From NCBI GenBank assembly GCA_001599715.1, contig BCHU01000008.1, positions 372,001 to 436,000 of the forward strand: a stretch of DNA of 64,000 nucleotides. Direction: 5' to 3'. The translations under genes and the position numbers were made by a program. Positions 46,111-56,690 of this stretch are shown one piece after another. The notes beneath the pieces were generated by a model. The model worked only from the letters and a program-made list of their open reading frames with translations, had not been told where the DNA came from and did no database searches. The stretch is from Phaeotremella fagi. Taxonomy: Eukaryota > Basidiomycota > Tremellomycetes > Tremellales > Phaeotremellaceae. Positions within the stretch are counted from its first letter, which is position 1. The number at the start of each line of letters is the position of its first letter.

Positions 46111-46724
46111 GTTGTTTGAAATTAAGTTGTTTGTTTTCTTCTTTGGTGGAGAAATATGAATGGTTGTGAAGATTTATTATAGGAAGAAAAAAAGGGGAGA
46201 TGATATATTCCCTCTTGATTTTTTATTGTCATATCTTCTTAGTTAGGAAGATGTCTGGAACCAATGAAAGGATAATTCAGCCGGGTCTTCTGAAGACATC
46301 TTTGAACACTACATTGAAAAGTTTTACAAAACAAATGATCTCATTTGAATAGACTGGCTCGCCTTCTTTTTCCTGGGCATTGTTTAGTTTTTCAATTGGC
46401 TCCGCAGGTATGATGAAATTGTTTAGTTACAGAAAAACTAAGGAATTGTATCACGAAATGAATATAGTTAAATTTGTTATGCGTGTTAAGACTTTTAAGG
46501 ATTATAAGTTCAACTTGAAAAGAGACAGAATTGTACACAACCCTCTTTTGTGAGGGATTGGTATAGAGCCTTTGAAGGCTGGGAAAGATGACATTGAAAA
46601 GTATTTACAAATTTCATATCTTTGTACTTACGAAAGACTACAGGGTAAAAATATGAACAATTACAAGGGTAGGAGAGGTATTGTATCTACTGTATCAACT
46701 TGTAGAAGAGAATTTGAAGCTAAG
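46111..46724. other. Intergenic between two Nudix-like paralogues
   Basis: About 615 bp. An imperfect-centre palindrome GTCTTC-T-GAAGAC at 46285-46297 (flanked as GGGTCTTCTGAAGACATC) lies about 180 bp upstream of the gene at 46110. No coding signal is supported in the rest. Confidence 0.5.
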
Positions 46725-47363
46725 CTACATACAACTAAACTTCGATAAATTCCTTCCATCTGAAAGCCTCTCATAATCATCAAAAGCTTGATCGAGTAGA
46801 CGATTGAAACAAAGTCTTGACTTATCGCTTCGATCGATTTCCGTAGATGAAACCCAAGTCCCCTTTGATTCCCACTCATTTCCACCATCTTTGACATCTT
46901 TACCTTGATTATACAAGGTACAAAGGAAGAGTGAATACACATCTCGTCTTGTTTCGTCTTCTTGGTTGGGCATATGGTAATAACCAACCTGATGTTCGAT
47001 TGAGATGTTTGAAGGATCGACTCCAGTGATGTCGCTGATGATTGCGACGGCTTCTTTCAAGAAGTTGTTCTTGTTGGTGTTGAAGGTTGCCTCAGGTTGA
47101 TCGATGAGTTCCGAAGGTGCCCATAACTTGTCCGGTTTTTTACTTAAGCTGAACCTCTTCTTTGGCTCCTTCAAAAGGAACATCTGGGGTGGACCATCGT
47201 TCTCGCTTTCACGCATGAAGACAACCGAAACCCCCATGGATACTGAACCGGTAAGTTTTTTGTATGCTTCCCACTTTGAAGATTTGTTGAACTCCGCTAC
47301 TGGAATAGCGTATCTGGAACCAGATTTAGTAGTGATGTAATTGCTTTCGTCTTGAAGAGACAT
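46725..47363 (-). CDS. Nudix-fold-like protein, minus-strand paralogue 5
   Basis: Intronless, 212 residues from ATG 47361-47363 (MSLQDESNYITTKSGSRYA); an N-terminal extension needs a TTG start and is not used. Architecture: SMGVSVVFMRES, QMFLLKEPKKR, PDKLWAPSELID, helix NNFLKEAVAIISDITGVDPSNI, YSLFLCTLYN and KGTWVSSTEID, again strand-turn-helix-strand-W as in Nudix domains. The helix reads K-E-A-V-A-I-I-S-D-I-T-G, which keeps the final TG and one acid but not the double glutamate. It is the member whose helix most resembles the AxxREuxEETG pattern by eye. The C-terminal ~30 residues (DYERLSDGRNLSKF) are charged and helical. Confidence 0.65.
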   Translation of the reverse strand: MSLQDESNYITTKSGSRYAIPVAEFNKSSKWEAYKKLTGSVSMGVSVVFMRESENDGPPQMFLLKEPKKRFSLSKKPDKLWAPSELIDQPEATFNTNKNNFLKEAVAIISDITGVDPSNISIEHQVGYYHMPNQEDETRRDVYSLFLCTLYNQGKDVKDGGNEWESKGTWVSSTEIDRSDKSRLCFNRLLDQAFDDYERLSDGRNLSKFSCM

Positions 47364-48170
47364 GATATATGATCTTTGGCTTTTAACGGAAAAGTTGCGC
47401 AAAAGTTGTGTGGAGGATGATAAGGAAAAATAAGACTAGATATCTTGATAAGCCGACTTTGTACTGAATGTTTTTGGAGGGTGAAAGGATGTTTGATTGT
47501 CCGCCTTTACATGTGTTTTATATTGTCAAGACTTGAAAACATCGAAGGACGATAACCGTTCCTTTCAACAACGGTATATTCGAATGTCTGACTTCATCCC
47601 GACGAGTTTGATAAGAATCAATGGCTTTAGCCACAGATGTTCAAGCCATTTTCCGACAAATGTCGAGTGAAACTCAGTTTTTGATCAGGATAATTCGTTG
47701 GGATTCGAGATCAGGATAGAGTACTGAGGTGTTTCAACGATAAATTTACATGCTCTCTCGAAACGTTCTACTTTACTTGGCGCTGAAAACTCAAAACTTC
47801 AGACACGTTTGGCAATTGAGGCGCCACTATAAGGACCATGCGGCTTTGGATCGCTTTTCATGCTCGTTTCATCCTCGATTTCAGCGTTGTCTTCAAGGGG
47901 AGGAGCTGATCTGCCTCGCATTGACATACTGAGTCGATTCACAAGCAGGAATTTGAAGCTGTGACCGAAACTGCGTGATATCTTGTCTGACTAAATGGTG
48001 AATTTTTGAAAGTCGTAATAAATGTCAGGCTCACTTTGTACCTTGCACCGGAAGCAAGCTAAGACCGAAGGAGGGATCGTCATTCACGTACCAAGTTACA
48101 ACGTTTAAAATTCAACAACCACTTCGATCTTCATTATCCCCCAAAAGAACATCTATACAACCTCACCACC
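47364..48170. other. Intergenic divergent upstream region of a Nudix-like gene and EFR3
   Basis: About 800 bp without a supported gene. The phrase CGGTATATTCG near 47573 resembles CGGTATATTGC near 9431 upstream of the third tandem paralogue; whether this is meaningful is uncertain. Confidence 0.45.
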
Positions 48171-51100
48171 ATGGGTTGTCTACCCTGTACAACACTCCAA
48201 CCAGAGGTAGCTCTCTTGAATGACTGCTATCCACCCCCGAAACAACTCCTTTCCTCTGCTCCTGACTACAGACCTCTATCCCAAGATCTATCAAAATTGA
48301 CTTATTACGCTACAAACAAGCCGTCAAAGATTGCCAAGATAGGTGAAGAACTTGAAAAACGCGTAGCGAAAGAAGCTGCTAGAAGTACGGGTGGTTACCC
48401 AAAATCTAGAGCGTACGTTTATCATCTTTAATTTGTATCTAACCTGTTTAGATCCCTATTAATTTCGTTGGCAATTTTACGAGCTTTGATATCAGAATGT
48501 AAACGCGATCTCAACCTGTTCGCCAGATATGTCGTCAAAATCGTCAACATATCACTCGGTGTGACGGTCTATCAAAAAGGTGAATTAGATCTAGAAGTGG
48601 TTGGTAGAGCCTGTAGCTGTTTCACAGCTTTCACAACCTATTCTGAAGGTGGTATAGTCGGTATCGAAGATTCTCTTACATCTGCGTATCTATCGGTATT
48701 GAAAAAACTCTCGTCAATGGCAACTGACAACGGTATATCTGAAAAACCGGATCTCGAAAATAGGAATCGAACCAGATTAATCGCCTTGGCTTCACTCAAC
48801 GGAGCAGCTTCCTCTGACGGTCTATTCGCTTCTTCAGATGACGATTTCGCTCGACAAATCTCCATCATCATTCCACCACTTCTTGTGAATATCTCTGAAG
48901 GCTCAATGGAACAACTTAAACTTGAAACTGCTAAAATCGAAATCGATTCCTCACCTTCACCGTTTTTCACCGAGTTCTCCGCCAGACGTCCAGTCAACGA
49001 TAGGAGAGCGCCATCGTTACACGCTCATATACCTGGTGAAAAGGGTCCTTCCGCAACGGATGTGCTTTCAGCAGCTCTCAGATCTTTACACAGTCTGATC
49101 GCTCAATGTCAAATCCAACAAGCTTCACACGTTCTTGATTCGGTTTTCTCATTTTTGAATGTATATTGGACGAACGTCGAATTATGCTGTTGGTTGGCAG
49201 AACGACTCACATCTTTCATGATGCTACAATACAGATTTGTGGTTCCTACGCGTTTGGTAGAGACTCTTTTGGATCTCCCTGATGATGTCCCACCCAGTAC
49301 AAGACAGTCATCAATGCTTGCTATGGTGACGACCATTCTTAATTCCTCAGTGTCTCTGGTAGGATTAGCTGTTTCTGATCTATTGAATAATCTGGTAACC
49401 CTCATTATCCGTCGAGTTCGACTTGACGAAAAAGATGCTCTTCTTCCTCCTCTGGTCCAATGTGTTTCTTCCCTAGGTACCCACGTTTACTACGCCGATC
49501 AGATAAACGACATCGTCGAAGAATTGGCTATGCGAATCGCTGATATCCCAACATCAGACAAACGTCGTTCTGAAACTGTCAGAATATTGATACTATGTAT
49601 CACAGGAGTGATGACATCAGCGGACGAAGCTGATGAAGCAGAAGCTAAAGTGACTTCACCCTTATCGATGGATAAGGGTAAAGGTCCTCAAATCGGTACA
49701 CCAGCCACTGAAGTACCTCGACAAGAATGGGGTAGAAGAAACCCAATAGCTCCAGTGGTCTGGCAGGAGACGTTACCTCTACTATGCGAGTCGACATATG
49801 CGGTTAGAGCAGCTTACTTCAGGGCTCTAATTCTATTCCTCGAAAACGAAATGCCAAGAGATAAGAAACCAGTTCGACCATCCGATTTAACAGCTTTCCG
49901 GTTCTGTAACGCTTTATATGCTGCTTTATACACACTTGCCATGTCGTCTTGTTTAGGTGCGGATATTGCGGAAACAGTGGAGAACTCTGCTCAACCATCG
50001 CCACGATTCAATACCACGACTTTTGAAAAGACTGAAGAATCGAAAAATCCTACCGATAAAGATAAGGGGGTAACGTTCAACATCACAGAGGCGACACCGA
50101 CCGAGACTCCAAGCAATGGCTTATCGACACCACCTAAGAAAAGGGCGTCAAGAAGGGTTTCACTACCTCTGAATCGGTTGAACTCTTTCGTCCCGTTAAC
50201 TTCTTTTGATAACGTAGCCACACCGTATGACTTTGCGGCAATCATAAAAATCGTCCTGGAATTGAATCAAGCTACCCCAACGGCATCTTTGGTAACCGGT
50301 ATACCGATGTTATTAGCCCTAGATCGAGATGCTGGTGTCGAATTGATTAGAAGACCTGGAGATGGTAGATCAGGTGCATGGGTTCTAGAAAGGAAACGAG
50401 CGATTCGAGAGACCGTTTCGTTATTGTTCCGATCGTTAGGTGCTCAATGGGGCGTAGGACCCGTCGTTGAAATAACTAAAAAAGCTATTCAAGGTTTACC
50501 AGAACCTTTCGTTGTTCCTGATATGGAACCACCACCTCCACCGTCGATCTTACCACCACCTGAAACTCCCGCTGCTTTCTATCAACATACGATCGAAGGT
50601 GAATCTTCGTCTACTTCTTCACCGCTCGTTGATCCTGAAATCGTCATCAACGGGTTCTCGAATAATCTTCAAGTCTTGGAATCTACCGGTAAAGAAAGTG
50701 AATTTTTGGTTAAGAGGTTCACGAATAAATGGACTGTCGAGAAGGCTCTCAAGGATTGTGAGTTATCTTGTGTTTATGACAATAGAAATCGACTAACTAG
50801 ACCGATTGTAGCCGTTGAAAGATTCTCTTCAGCCCAAATCCATCCAGACAACGATCCACATTACGACGTAGCAAACGTCTTAATGAACATTGATAATTCA
50901 TCATACCAAAGTTTCGCTCGTCCAATAACGAAACCCATTGACGTAACAGATCTCCGAGAGGCATTAGGTAAGGTCCCCCCATTTCTGAATCTAACTGACC
51001 GACTTGTAGATGGTAAAAACACCGATCCAAATTCATCAGCTCCACCTTCAATAATCTCCACTATCACAGGTGTCCAAACCATCACCAACTCCCAGGGATC

Positions 51101-51311
51101 TGAACATACCATCAAAAAACCGAAATCGAATCAAGACGTCAACGTTAAAGAAGTTTTGAAAGAGATTTTCAAAGATAAGAAAAGACATGGTAGTAATGGA
51201 GGTGTTAAACGGGAACGAGGTTCGAAATTGAAAATCCCTCTTAATGGGGATGAAGGCAATGGGAATGGGAACGGGGAGTCGTTAACTCTTGGAAATAAGG
51301 TTGAAAGTTAA
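48171..51311 (+). CDS. EFR3: EFR3, plasma-membrane anchor of the PI4-kinase (Stt4) complex
   Basis: EFR3 tethers Stt4/PI4KIIIalpha and Ypp1 to the inner face of the plasma membrane for PI4P synthesis. Two exons: 48171-48412 and 48452-51311, about 1033 residues. The N-terminus MGCLPCTTLQPEVALLNDCYP has two cysteines next to a Gly, the usual palmitoylation-type membrane anchor of this family, followed by the EFR3 block LSKLTYYATNKPSKIAKIGEELEKR. The bulk is helical (ARM/HEAT-like): SLLISLAILRALISECKRDL, FARYVVKIVNISL, VVGRACSCFTAFTTYSEG, LRSLHSLIAQC, and DAGVELIRRPGDGRSGAWVL. The last ~200 residues are disordered, with a basic stretch (KKPKSNQDVNVK, KDKKRHGSNGGVKRERGSK) of the sort that could bind acidic lipid. 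Intron 48413-48451 is only 39 nt. Confidence 0.85.
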
Positions 51312-52081
51312 CTTTCATTAAAGGTTTATATAATACTATATCATTTCTCGGACAATAAAATGTGAATGTAAACTTATTCCTGCACTTGTATTGAGGTTAC
51401 GGTACTGCCTTTTTGCGCGATCGAACATTGAAAGAACCAAATTGATATCAAAACACTTTCAATCAGTGGTAGGTTATCGATGCATGTGACGAAGGATGGA
51501 AAAAAAGGTCGTGAATAAAACAGAAAGGAATGGTACGGTATCCGATTGATTGGATCCACATCTCCAGTCTAAACATGAAGACGAGGAACGATCAAAAGGT
51601 CATGGGGGATGATGAGAAGAGAAAAGGAAGAATAAAAACGTATCGTTAAAAGTATATTGACATGTATGAATAGGAGGACAGAAAGATTGGAAACCATTTG
51701 TGAACAAATAGTCCATTCTGACTGAGGGAAGGAAAAGAAAATTATTATAAGTATTCACAGTTTACTAAAAAGAAGGAAAATGAATGATATATGACGAAAA
51801 AGGGAAATGCGAGGTGAGAATGATAGGATAGGTAAAGAGGGAGAGGGTTAAGAGGGTAGATGATGTTACAAAGAAAGAGAAAAAAAAAGATTATCAAAGT
51901 CAACTAATCTTTTTTCAATCGATTCAAGCTTTTTATAATTGTCCGTAAATCCGTTTCCTTTCACTTCTCACTTTCTTCTTCTCCCAATGAATGAAATAAG
52001 AAAACCAAAAAGAAAATAACGACCATTGAATTCTATTCATTTGGATAGAAGAGTTTGTTGAAAGTGAGAAGAAAAGGAAAT
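51312..52081. other. Convergent 3' region, purine-rich
   Basis: About 770 bp between the ends of EFR3 (plus) and cyclin B (minus). The interval is strongly purine-rich on the plus strand (51560-51900: GAAGAGAAAAGGAAGAATAAA, AAGAAAGAGAAAAAAAAAG and similar), i.e. pyrimidine-rich on the minus strand. It could belong to long 3' UTRs. No coding frame is supported. Confidence 0.5.
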
Positions 52082-53798
52082 TTACCAAGCTGAAGCAGCG
52101 TGGGTTTGAGCCCAATCACGAGCGAAGGTCGATGCCCGTAGGAATTTCTTGTTTGAATATTTCTTGTAGACGTAGACTGATTCGAAATCGTGTTCAACTA
52201 GTCTTTCACAGAGTAATGCTGCTCCTGCTGAAAGTTGAACTTCTGTAAAGTTGGAGTAGAAAACGAAAGCCTCAGTCTATTAGTAAGGTTCGTCAGCGTG
52301 ATTCAAAAGTTATTCTTAGTCGACTCACCCATTCACCGCCAAGCATCTTTCTTGCGAGATACATTCCGATAGCTGCGACCATACTAGGCTTTGCTCTTAA
52401 GAATCTATGATCGAGTAAAGTTACCTCCATAAGGAATTTTGATAGAGTACGAGTTTGGATATCGTAATCATCGGCTTTTGAGATTCGTCGAACCCAAGAA
52501 TATGGGGAACAGTAAGAGGAAACGGTGAAATCGAGGGTTTGTAGGATAATTCGTTCACCCTTGAGGATTTCATCTTTGGTGTAACCATTCTCGGTCATGT
52601 AAACAAATTCGTCAACACTGAGAAGGATAAGTACAGGATCGTATGATGACCATCACGACATACCTTGGGGCGAGGATCTCTTCGTATTTGGCAGCAATGA
52701 ACATTGCTGTGACACCAACCAATTGAAGTTTGACTAAAGAAACCACACGAACAGAAAGGAATCTGTCTACAAGATTGACAGCGATCCAGAGAGTTTCGGG
52801 GAGCATGTGGTAACGAAGATGAACTTGAAGAAGCCAATCGATGAGGGTTGTTCTCATCGTCCTGTTAATGCGTTAGCACAATTCCCTCGGTGAAACTCAC
52901 CATTCAATCTCTGTTTGGAATTCCATGTATCGTGGGTTGGGCATAACGGCCACCTGACAATGAGTTATGATCAACAAACAAAGCTCACCTCCAATTCCTC
53001 CATATGCGCAAAGATATCTTCTGCGTATTCAGCGACCATCGTTGTATCGAACATATCAACATCATCTTGGAAAGTAGCTTTAACACTTTCAAGTTCTAAT
53101 CTCGCCATATGGTTCTCATCTTCCGAAAGTCTAAGCCAATCATCTTCGTCCTCTTCCTCCTCTTCTTCATCAGAGATATCATCATGTTTTGGATCAGGGA
53201 AAGCACCAAAGTCACCGTTACCAAGTTCTGTGAACTGGTCATCAAGATCCATTTCACCGATTACCTCTTCTTCTTCCTCGTCTGATTCTTCCTCTGAAGA
53301 TTCGGGCTCATTGTTGTATACAGGAACTTTAGCATGTCGAGGAACGGGGGCTATAGGACGAGCTTGTACGTTTGGTTGTGATCGTGTAGCTAACGGTTGG
53401 CGAGTTTCTGCTTTGACTGAGAGATGATTAGTAGAGAACAAGTTGGATCACAGGCATCACTTACCAGCTGGTTTCGCATCTTCTTCGATCTGATTGTCAG
53501 TGGTGATGGAAACAATTTTGACTTACCTTGCCAACATTCGTCACTGAACCAAGAGCTGTCCTTTTAGTACCGGCCTTGACAGCAGTAGGTTTTTTGATGG
53601 GAGCTGTAGCAACTACTTTTTGAGCTGGACCAAGGTGAGACATTGAAGTCTTGCTTCTGACAGCCTGACTCGGAACTGCATTTTCGTCGTTTGCTTTACG
53701 AGCCGTTGTACGGCGTGTGCCAGCGGCCTGTTAGAGGAGTGAGTTTGGTATAGATGGGTTGAAGGAGTTGGATATCAAAAACTTACTCTGGAAGCCAT
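52082..53798 (-). CDS. B-type mitotic cyclin (Clb/Cdc13 family)
   Basis: Cyclin B activates Cdk1 for mitosis and is destroyed by the APC/C. Start ATG 53796-53798 (MASR, then an intron). Near residue 50 a destruction box, RTALGSVTN, matches RxxLxxxxN. An acidic region follows (ESSEEESDEEEEEVIGEMDLDD, EEEEEEDEDDW). The cyclin box starts PRYMEFQTEIEW and MRTTLIDWLLQVHLRYHMLPETLW, then VNLVDRFLS, KLQLVGVTAMFIAAKYEEI, VDEFVYMTENGYTKDEIL, RIILQTLDFTVS, and the second fold FLMEVTLLDHRFLRAKPSMVAAIGMYLARKMLGG. The MRAILIDWL-type N-terminal cyclin-box core and the AAKYEE motif are intact. At least six introns of ~50 nt were placed by eye. Which Clb subtype is unclear. Confidence 0.9.
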
Positions 53799-54314
53799 CG
53801 TTTACTGAATTAAGGGAATTGTTTGGTACGATAAATTATTGGGATACAGTATAATAGTTGTTGTGATTTTAGGTTGTTGTCGTTGTTTATGTTATGCTAT
53901 GAATGGAACAAGATATTTGAAGGTTTAACAAGATAACGAGTGGGTGTGGACGATAGGAATAAGTAGTGAAAGTAGAGAATAGAAGTGTGAGAAAAGGGAA
54001 TTGGTTGGTTTAGTTTGGTTTGGTTGGTTGATAAGTTTGTTGTTTATATCGGCAAGTAAATGAGCGTCGGGTTGAATGATGAATTCCGGGGAAGGGTTGG
54101 TTGGTGATGGGTTGGTTGATGAATGGGATGATGGAGGAGAGTGAGGAAGAGATAGAGAGGATGGAAGTGTATGAAGGTAGAAGATGTAAGATGTCAATAA
54201 CAACAAACTAAGACTTTACTTTGAGTGAACCAATAGACCAATAGACAGACCGATTAGAGACACAACAACCAGCTCCCTTAGAGCAACAACTACGGGGTTT
54301 CACGGTGTTAGTTC

Positions 54315-54322
54315 TTTGGCGC
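54315..54322. promoter_or_regulatory. TTTGGCGC, E2F/MBF-type site upstream of cyclin B
   Basis: Exact match to the E2F-type core TTTSGCGC, about 515 bp upstream of the cyclin B start, read from the plus strand. Fungal MBF/SBF factors recognise related ACGCG/CGCGAAA sequences. A single octamer in 1.4 kb can occur by chance, so confidence is low. Confidence 0.3.
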
Positions 54323-55017
54323 GAGAGTGGGTCTAATCCACTTGTATGCATACATATCATCATGTCCTATCTATTGAGTTATACCATATACCTGTTCTGC
54401 ATGCATGCATACCATCCTATAAGTACCATGTGCGATGCGAAATGTTGATTTTTATCACTCCCAAAATCATGGAAGACAGACTGTGATTTCATCCTTTCTC
54501 CCTACTAGAAAAGAAGTCAATCGCGTCCAATTCCGCGCGTAAACAATCAAAGTCAAAACAAGCAAGCAACTCAGTATTCAGTGTAACGTCTTTCAAGTGA
54601 ACTCCCTCTCCACAACGGTGCGATTGGCGAGAGCCCATTATGAACGACCTTAGTAGTGGTATACGACCCGATACATCCACTACAAATCTCATCGAATCTT
54701 CACTGCTCTCCCTTCTCTTCGAATCTAAGGAAAATCCACATTTCCTGAGACATTCTTTCTTAACGTTCTGCTTCTTCAAGTTCCAAGCTCGGACTCTCGA
54801 TTTGCTATTTTACATCCTCAAGTTCCTCTTTGAATTGACTACTACACTCATATGTCTGTCTTCCAACTACCTGAAATCCTGACAGTAAAGAAAATGCAGG
54901 AGTTTGAGAGGGAACATAAACTTTTCTTACCCCAATTCTCTTGTCACAAATCCGAAAAAAAAACGATGGTTGTCTTCTCCAAGTGGAGCTGCGTCTGAAC
55001 GTTTATTCATTTAATGA

Positions 55018-55105
55018 CATCCTTTATACCTGTTATCGGTTTGTGGAGCGTTTGGTCTTCTACTCCCTTTTTTTTTTTGGACGAAGGCGAATGGAAAAAC
55101 TAGTA
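55018..55105 (+). repeat. Duplicated promoter block, copy 1
   Basis: Begins CATCCTTTATACCTGTTATC and continues with GGTTTGTGGAGCGTTTGGTCTTCT, a T-run and GAAGGCGA, ending near AAAAACTAGTA. A second copy with the same order lies at about 55724-55810. The two copies match closely except for an indel around the T-run. They show that the gene pair was duplicated with its promoter. Confidence 0.8.
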
Positions 55106-55188
55106 AAATAGTGTTCGAGATGCAAGAATTAGTTCTTTGCTTTTCAACCTACTTTCAATTCAAATCTTTTCAAATCAGATAAACAAAG

Positions 55189-55560
55189 ATGTCTACCAAC
55201 AATCAATCAAAGTTCCCCGAAATCGACAAGAAAATCTACTCAGAACTCGTCATCATATTCTCAGAGTTTGGCGTCCCTCTAAACACAGACTTTACTCGCG
55301 GCACCTACCGAGAATGGAACGATAATGCAGGGGTCTCTCAGTCGACATTCGAAAATCAACGAACTATTCATTTTTGTGAGAGTCTCACCGAACAGATCAT
55401 CGCATCGTCATCCACCTTCTTCAACACCATTTTCCAACCAGAAGAAACCGCGAATAAGTTTAAAGCTCTCATTAAACGCTTAGAGGACCGGGTCGAGGAA
55501 TGCTATAAGGCGATCATTGAGGAAGCTGAAGAGAGAGGTCGTAGCAGCTGTAAGGAGTAG
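55189..55560 (+). CDS. Small unknown protein, tandem copy 1 (123 residues)
   Basis: Intronless, start ATG 55189. Sequence begins MSTNNQSKFPEIDKKIYSEL and contains the block QSTFENQRTIHFCESLTEQI shared with the next gene, and ends EECYKAIIEEAEERGRSSCKE. No signal peptide and no hydrophobic segment. Predominantly helical. I do not recognise the family. The neighbouring gene copy, the flanking 3' block (AGAAGGAAAGTTAACTTC / AGAAGGAATAACTTC) and the shared promoter argue that both are expressed genes under the same control. Confidence 0.72.
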   Translation: MSTNNQSKFPEIDKKIYSELVIIFSEFGVPLNTDFTRGTYREWNDNAGVSQSTFENQRTIHFCESLTEQIIASSSTFFNTIFQPEETANKFKALIKRLEDRVEECYKAIIEEAEERGRSSCKE

Positions 55561-55898
55561 AAGGAAAGTTAACTTCTGGTTTAGTTTCGAATCTTTCTCA
55601 GTGTAGTCAAAGCTCGTAGTATGGTATGAATTAGTGAATGGATCAGAGCTATTTTCAGTCCAATCTTACTGAGGTGGCAATACGACTCGAGTTTCTCATT
55701 CATTTCTCCTTTGTCTAGGTTTTCATCCTTTATACCTCTTATCGGTTTATGGAGCGTTTGGTCTTCTCAACATTGTTTTCGAGCGCGAAGGCGAGTGAAA
55801 AAACTAGTATAAGCAAGTGCGAAGTAAAAATCTTTTCTTTCAACATATTCTTCGTCTTTCACTTTCAGATCAAACTTTATTCAATAGATATAACAAAG
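55561..55898. other. Spacer between the duplicated genes, containing promoter copy 2
   Basis: Includes 3' block copy 1 (about 55561-55660, with TCTTTCTCAGTGTAGTCAAAG) and, at 55724-55810, promoter copy 2. The GGTCTTC box lies at 55760-55766, corresponding to 55054-55060 in copy 1. Confidence 0.7.
55724..55810 (+). repeat. Duplicated promoter block, copy 2
   Basis: Same order of elements as the block at 55018-55105: CATCCTTTATACC, TTATCGGTTTATGGAGCG, TTTGGTCTTCT, GCGAAGGCGAGTGAAAAAACTAGTA. Lacks the long T-run of copy 1. Confidence 0.8.
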
Positions 55899-56276
55899 AT
55901 GTCTTCAATCAATGAATCAAACCTGTCAGAAATAGACAAGAGAGTTACTCAGAAAATCAAAAGCCGAATATTGGTAGAGTCTGGTGTTACTCTAAACTTC
56001 GAGTTTGTCGGGACAGAGTACTCACCAGAGTGGAGCGAAGATTTGGATGTCACAGAATCGACATTCGAGCAACAAAGAATCATTCATTATTGCGAGATTT
56101 TGGGCCAGACCCTAGTGGCACAGGCAGCTCGCAGTCAGAGTATGTCGGGTGGTCTTGACTCAGAATTCCAAACCAACCAACTGGAAGTCAGGAGCGTTTT
56201 ATTGACGCAGACTTCGGAATCCTACAAAGCGATTATTGAGGAGGCTGAGTTGAGAGGTCATAGTAGTAAGAAGTAG
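55899..56276 (+). CDS. Small unknown protein, tandem copy 2 (125 residues)
   Basis: Intronless, start ATG 55899, chosen because its AACAAAGATGTCT context matches copy 1 exactly. An upstream in-frame extension to 55749 is not used. The protein begins MSSINESNLSEIDKRVTQ and shares with copy 1 the block ESTFEQQRIIHYCEILGQTL, plus the C-terminal SYKAIIEEAELRGHSS. The proteins are more diverged in the middle than their promoters, which suggests either relaxed constraint or selection for change. No known family recognised. Confidence 0.72.
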   Translation: MSSINESNLSEIDKRVTQKIKSRILVESGVTLNFEFVGTEYSPEWSEDLDVTESTFEQQRIIHYCEILGQTLVAQAARSQSMSGGLDSEFQTNQLEVRSVLLTQTSESYKAIIEEAELRGHSSKK

Positions 56277-56690
56277 AAGGAATAACTTCTTGTTTGGTTT
56301 CGTATCTTTCTCAGTGTAGTTAAAGCTCGTAGTATCGTATGAATAGTTTAGTGGATGGATCGGAGTTCAATTGCACTCAATGTCAAACTCAAAGGTGGCG
56401 CTACCACTCGACATACTGGTTGATCCTACCCTGTCTGCACCGCTTGAGGAAGGCATTCAAAGGAAATATCGAATACGCTGGAAACCCTTAAAAGAAGTCT
56501 TCCTGAACATGTAGCGTGTACATGTGACGTACATGTCAGCATGGACTTCATGAACTTGTGGGTAAGTAGAACAAGGTTCATCAAAACTCAAACTCTCCTC
56601 CTGTCCATACAAAGAATAAATGTCCAACAACAGGCCAGAGCCATCCAACCTAAGACAACAAACCAAGTCCTCGTCATGTAGTATTTGCCT
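56277..56690. other. 3' flank of copy 2 and downstream region of the secreted protein gene
   Basis: Contains 3' block copy 2 (TCTTTCTCAGTGTAGTTAAAG at ~56307-56327). No additional gene is supported. The minus-strand frame here is read-through of the secreted protein gene past its stop at 56691. Confidence 0.55.

Larger units (their letters stand above)
53799..55188. other. Long intergenic region upstream of cyclin B and of the tandem pair
   Basis: About 1.4 kb, the longest gene-free stretch in the window. It has a GGTTTAGTTTGGTTTGGTTGG-type G/T-rich run at 54000-54035, a TTTGGCGC at 54315-54322 and ATGCATGCAT-type palindromic runs near 54405. No gene is supported. Short frames at 54489-54882 on both strands have no family resemblance. 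Confidence 0.55.

Noticed and set aside
54489..54882. Short ORFs on both strands upstream of the tandem pair
   Set aside because: Not protein-like, no paralogue, no splice logic, and AT-rich with runs. Treated as regulatory or neutral DNA.
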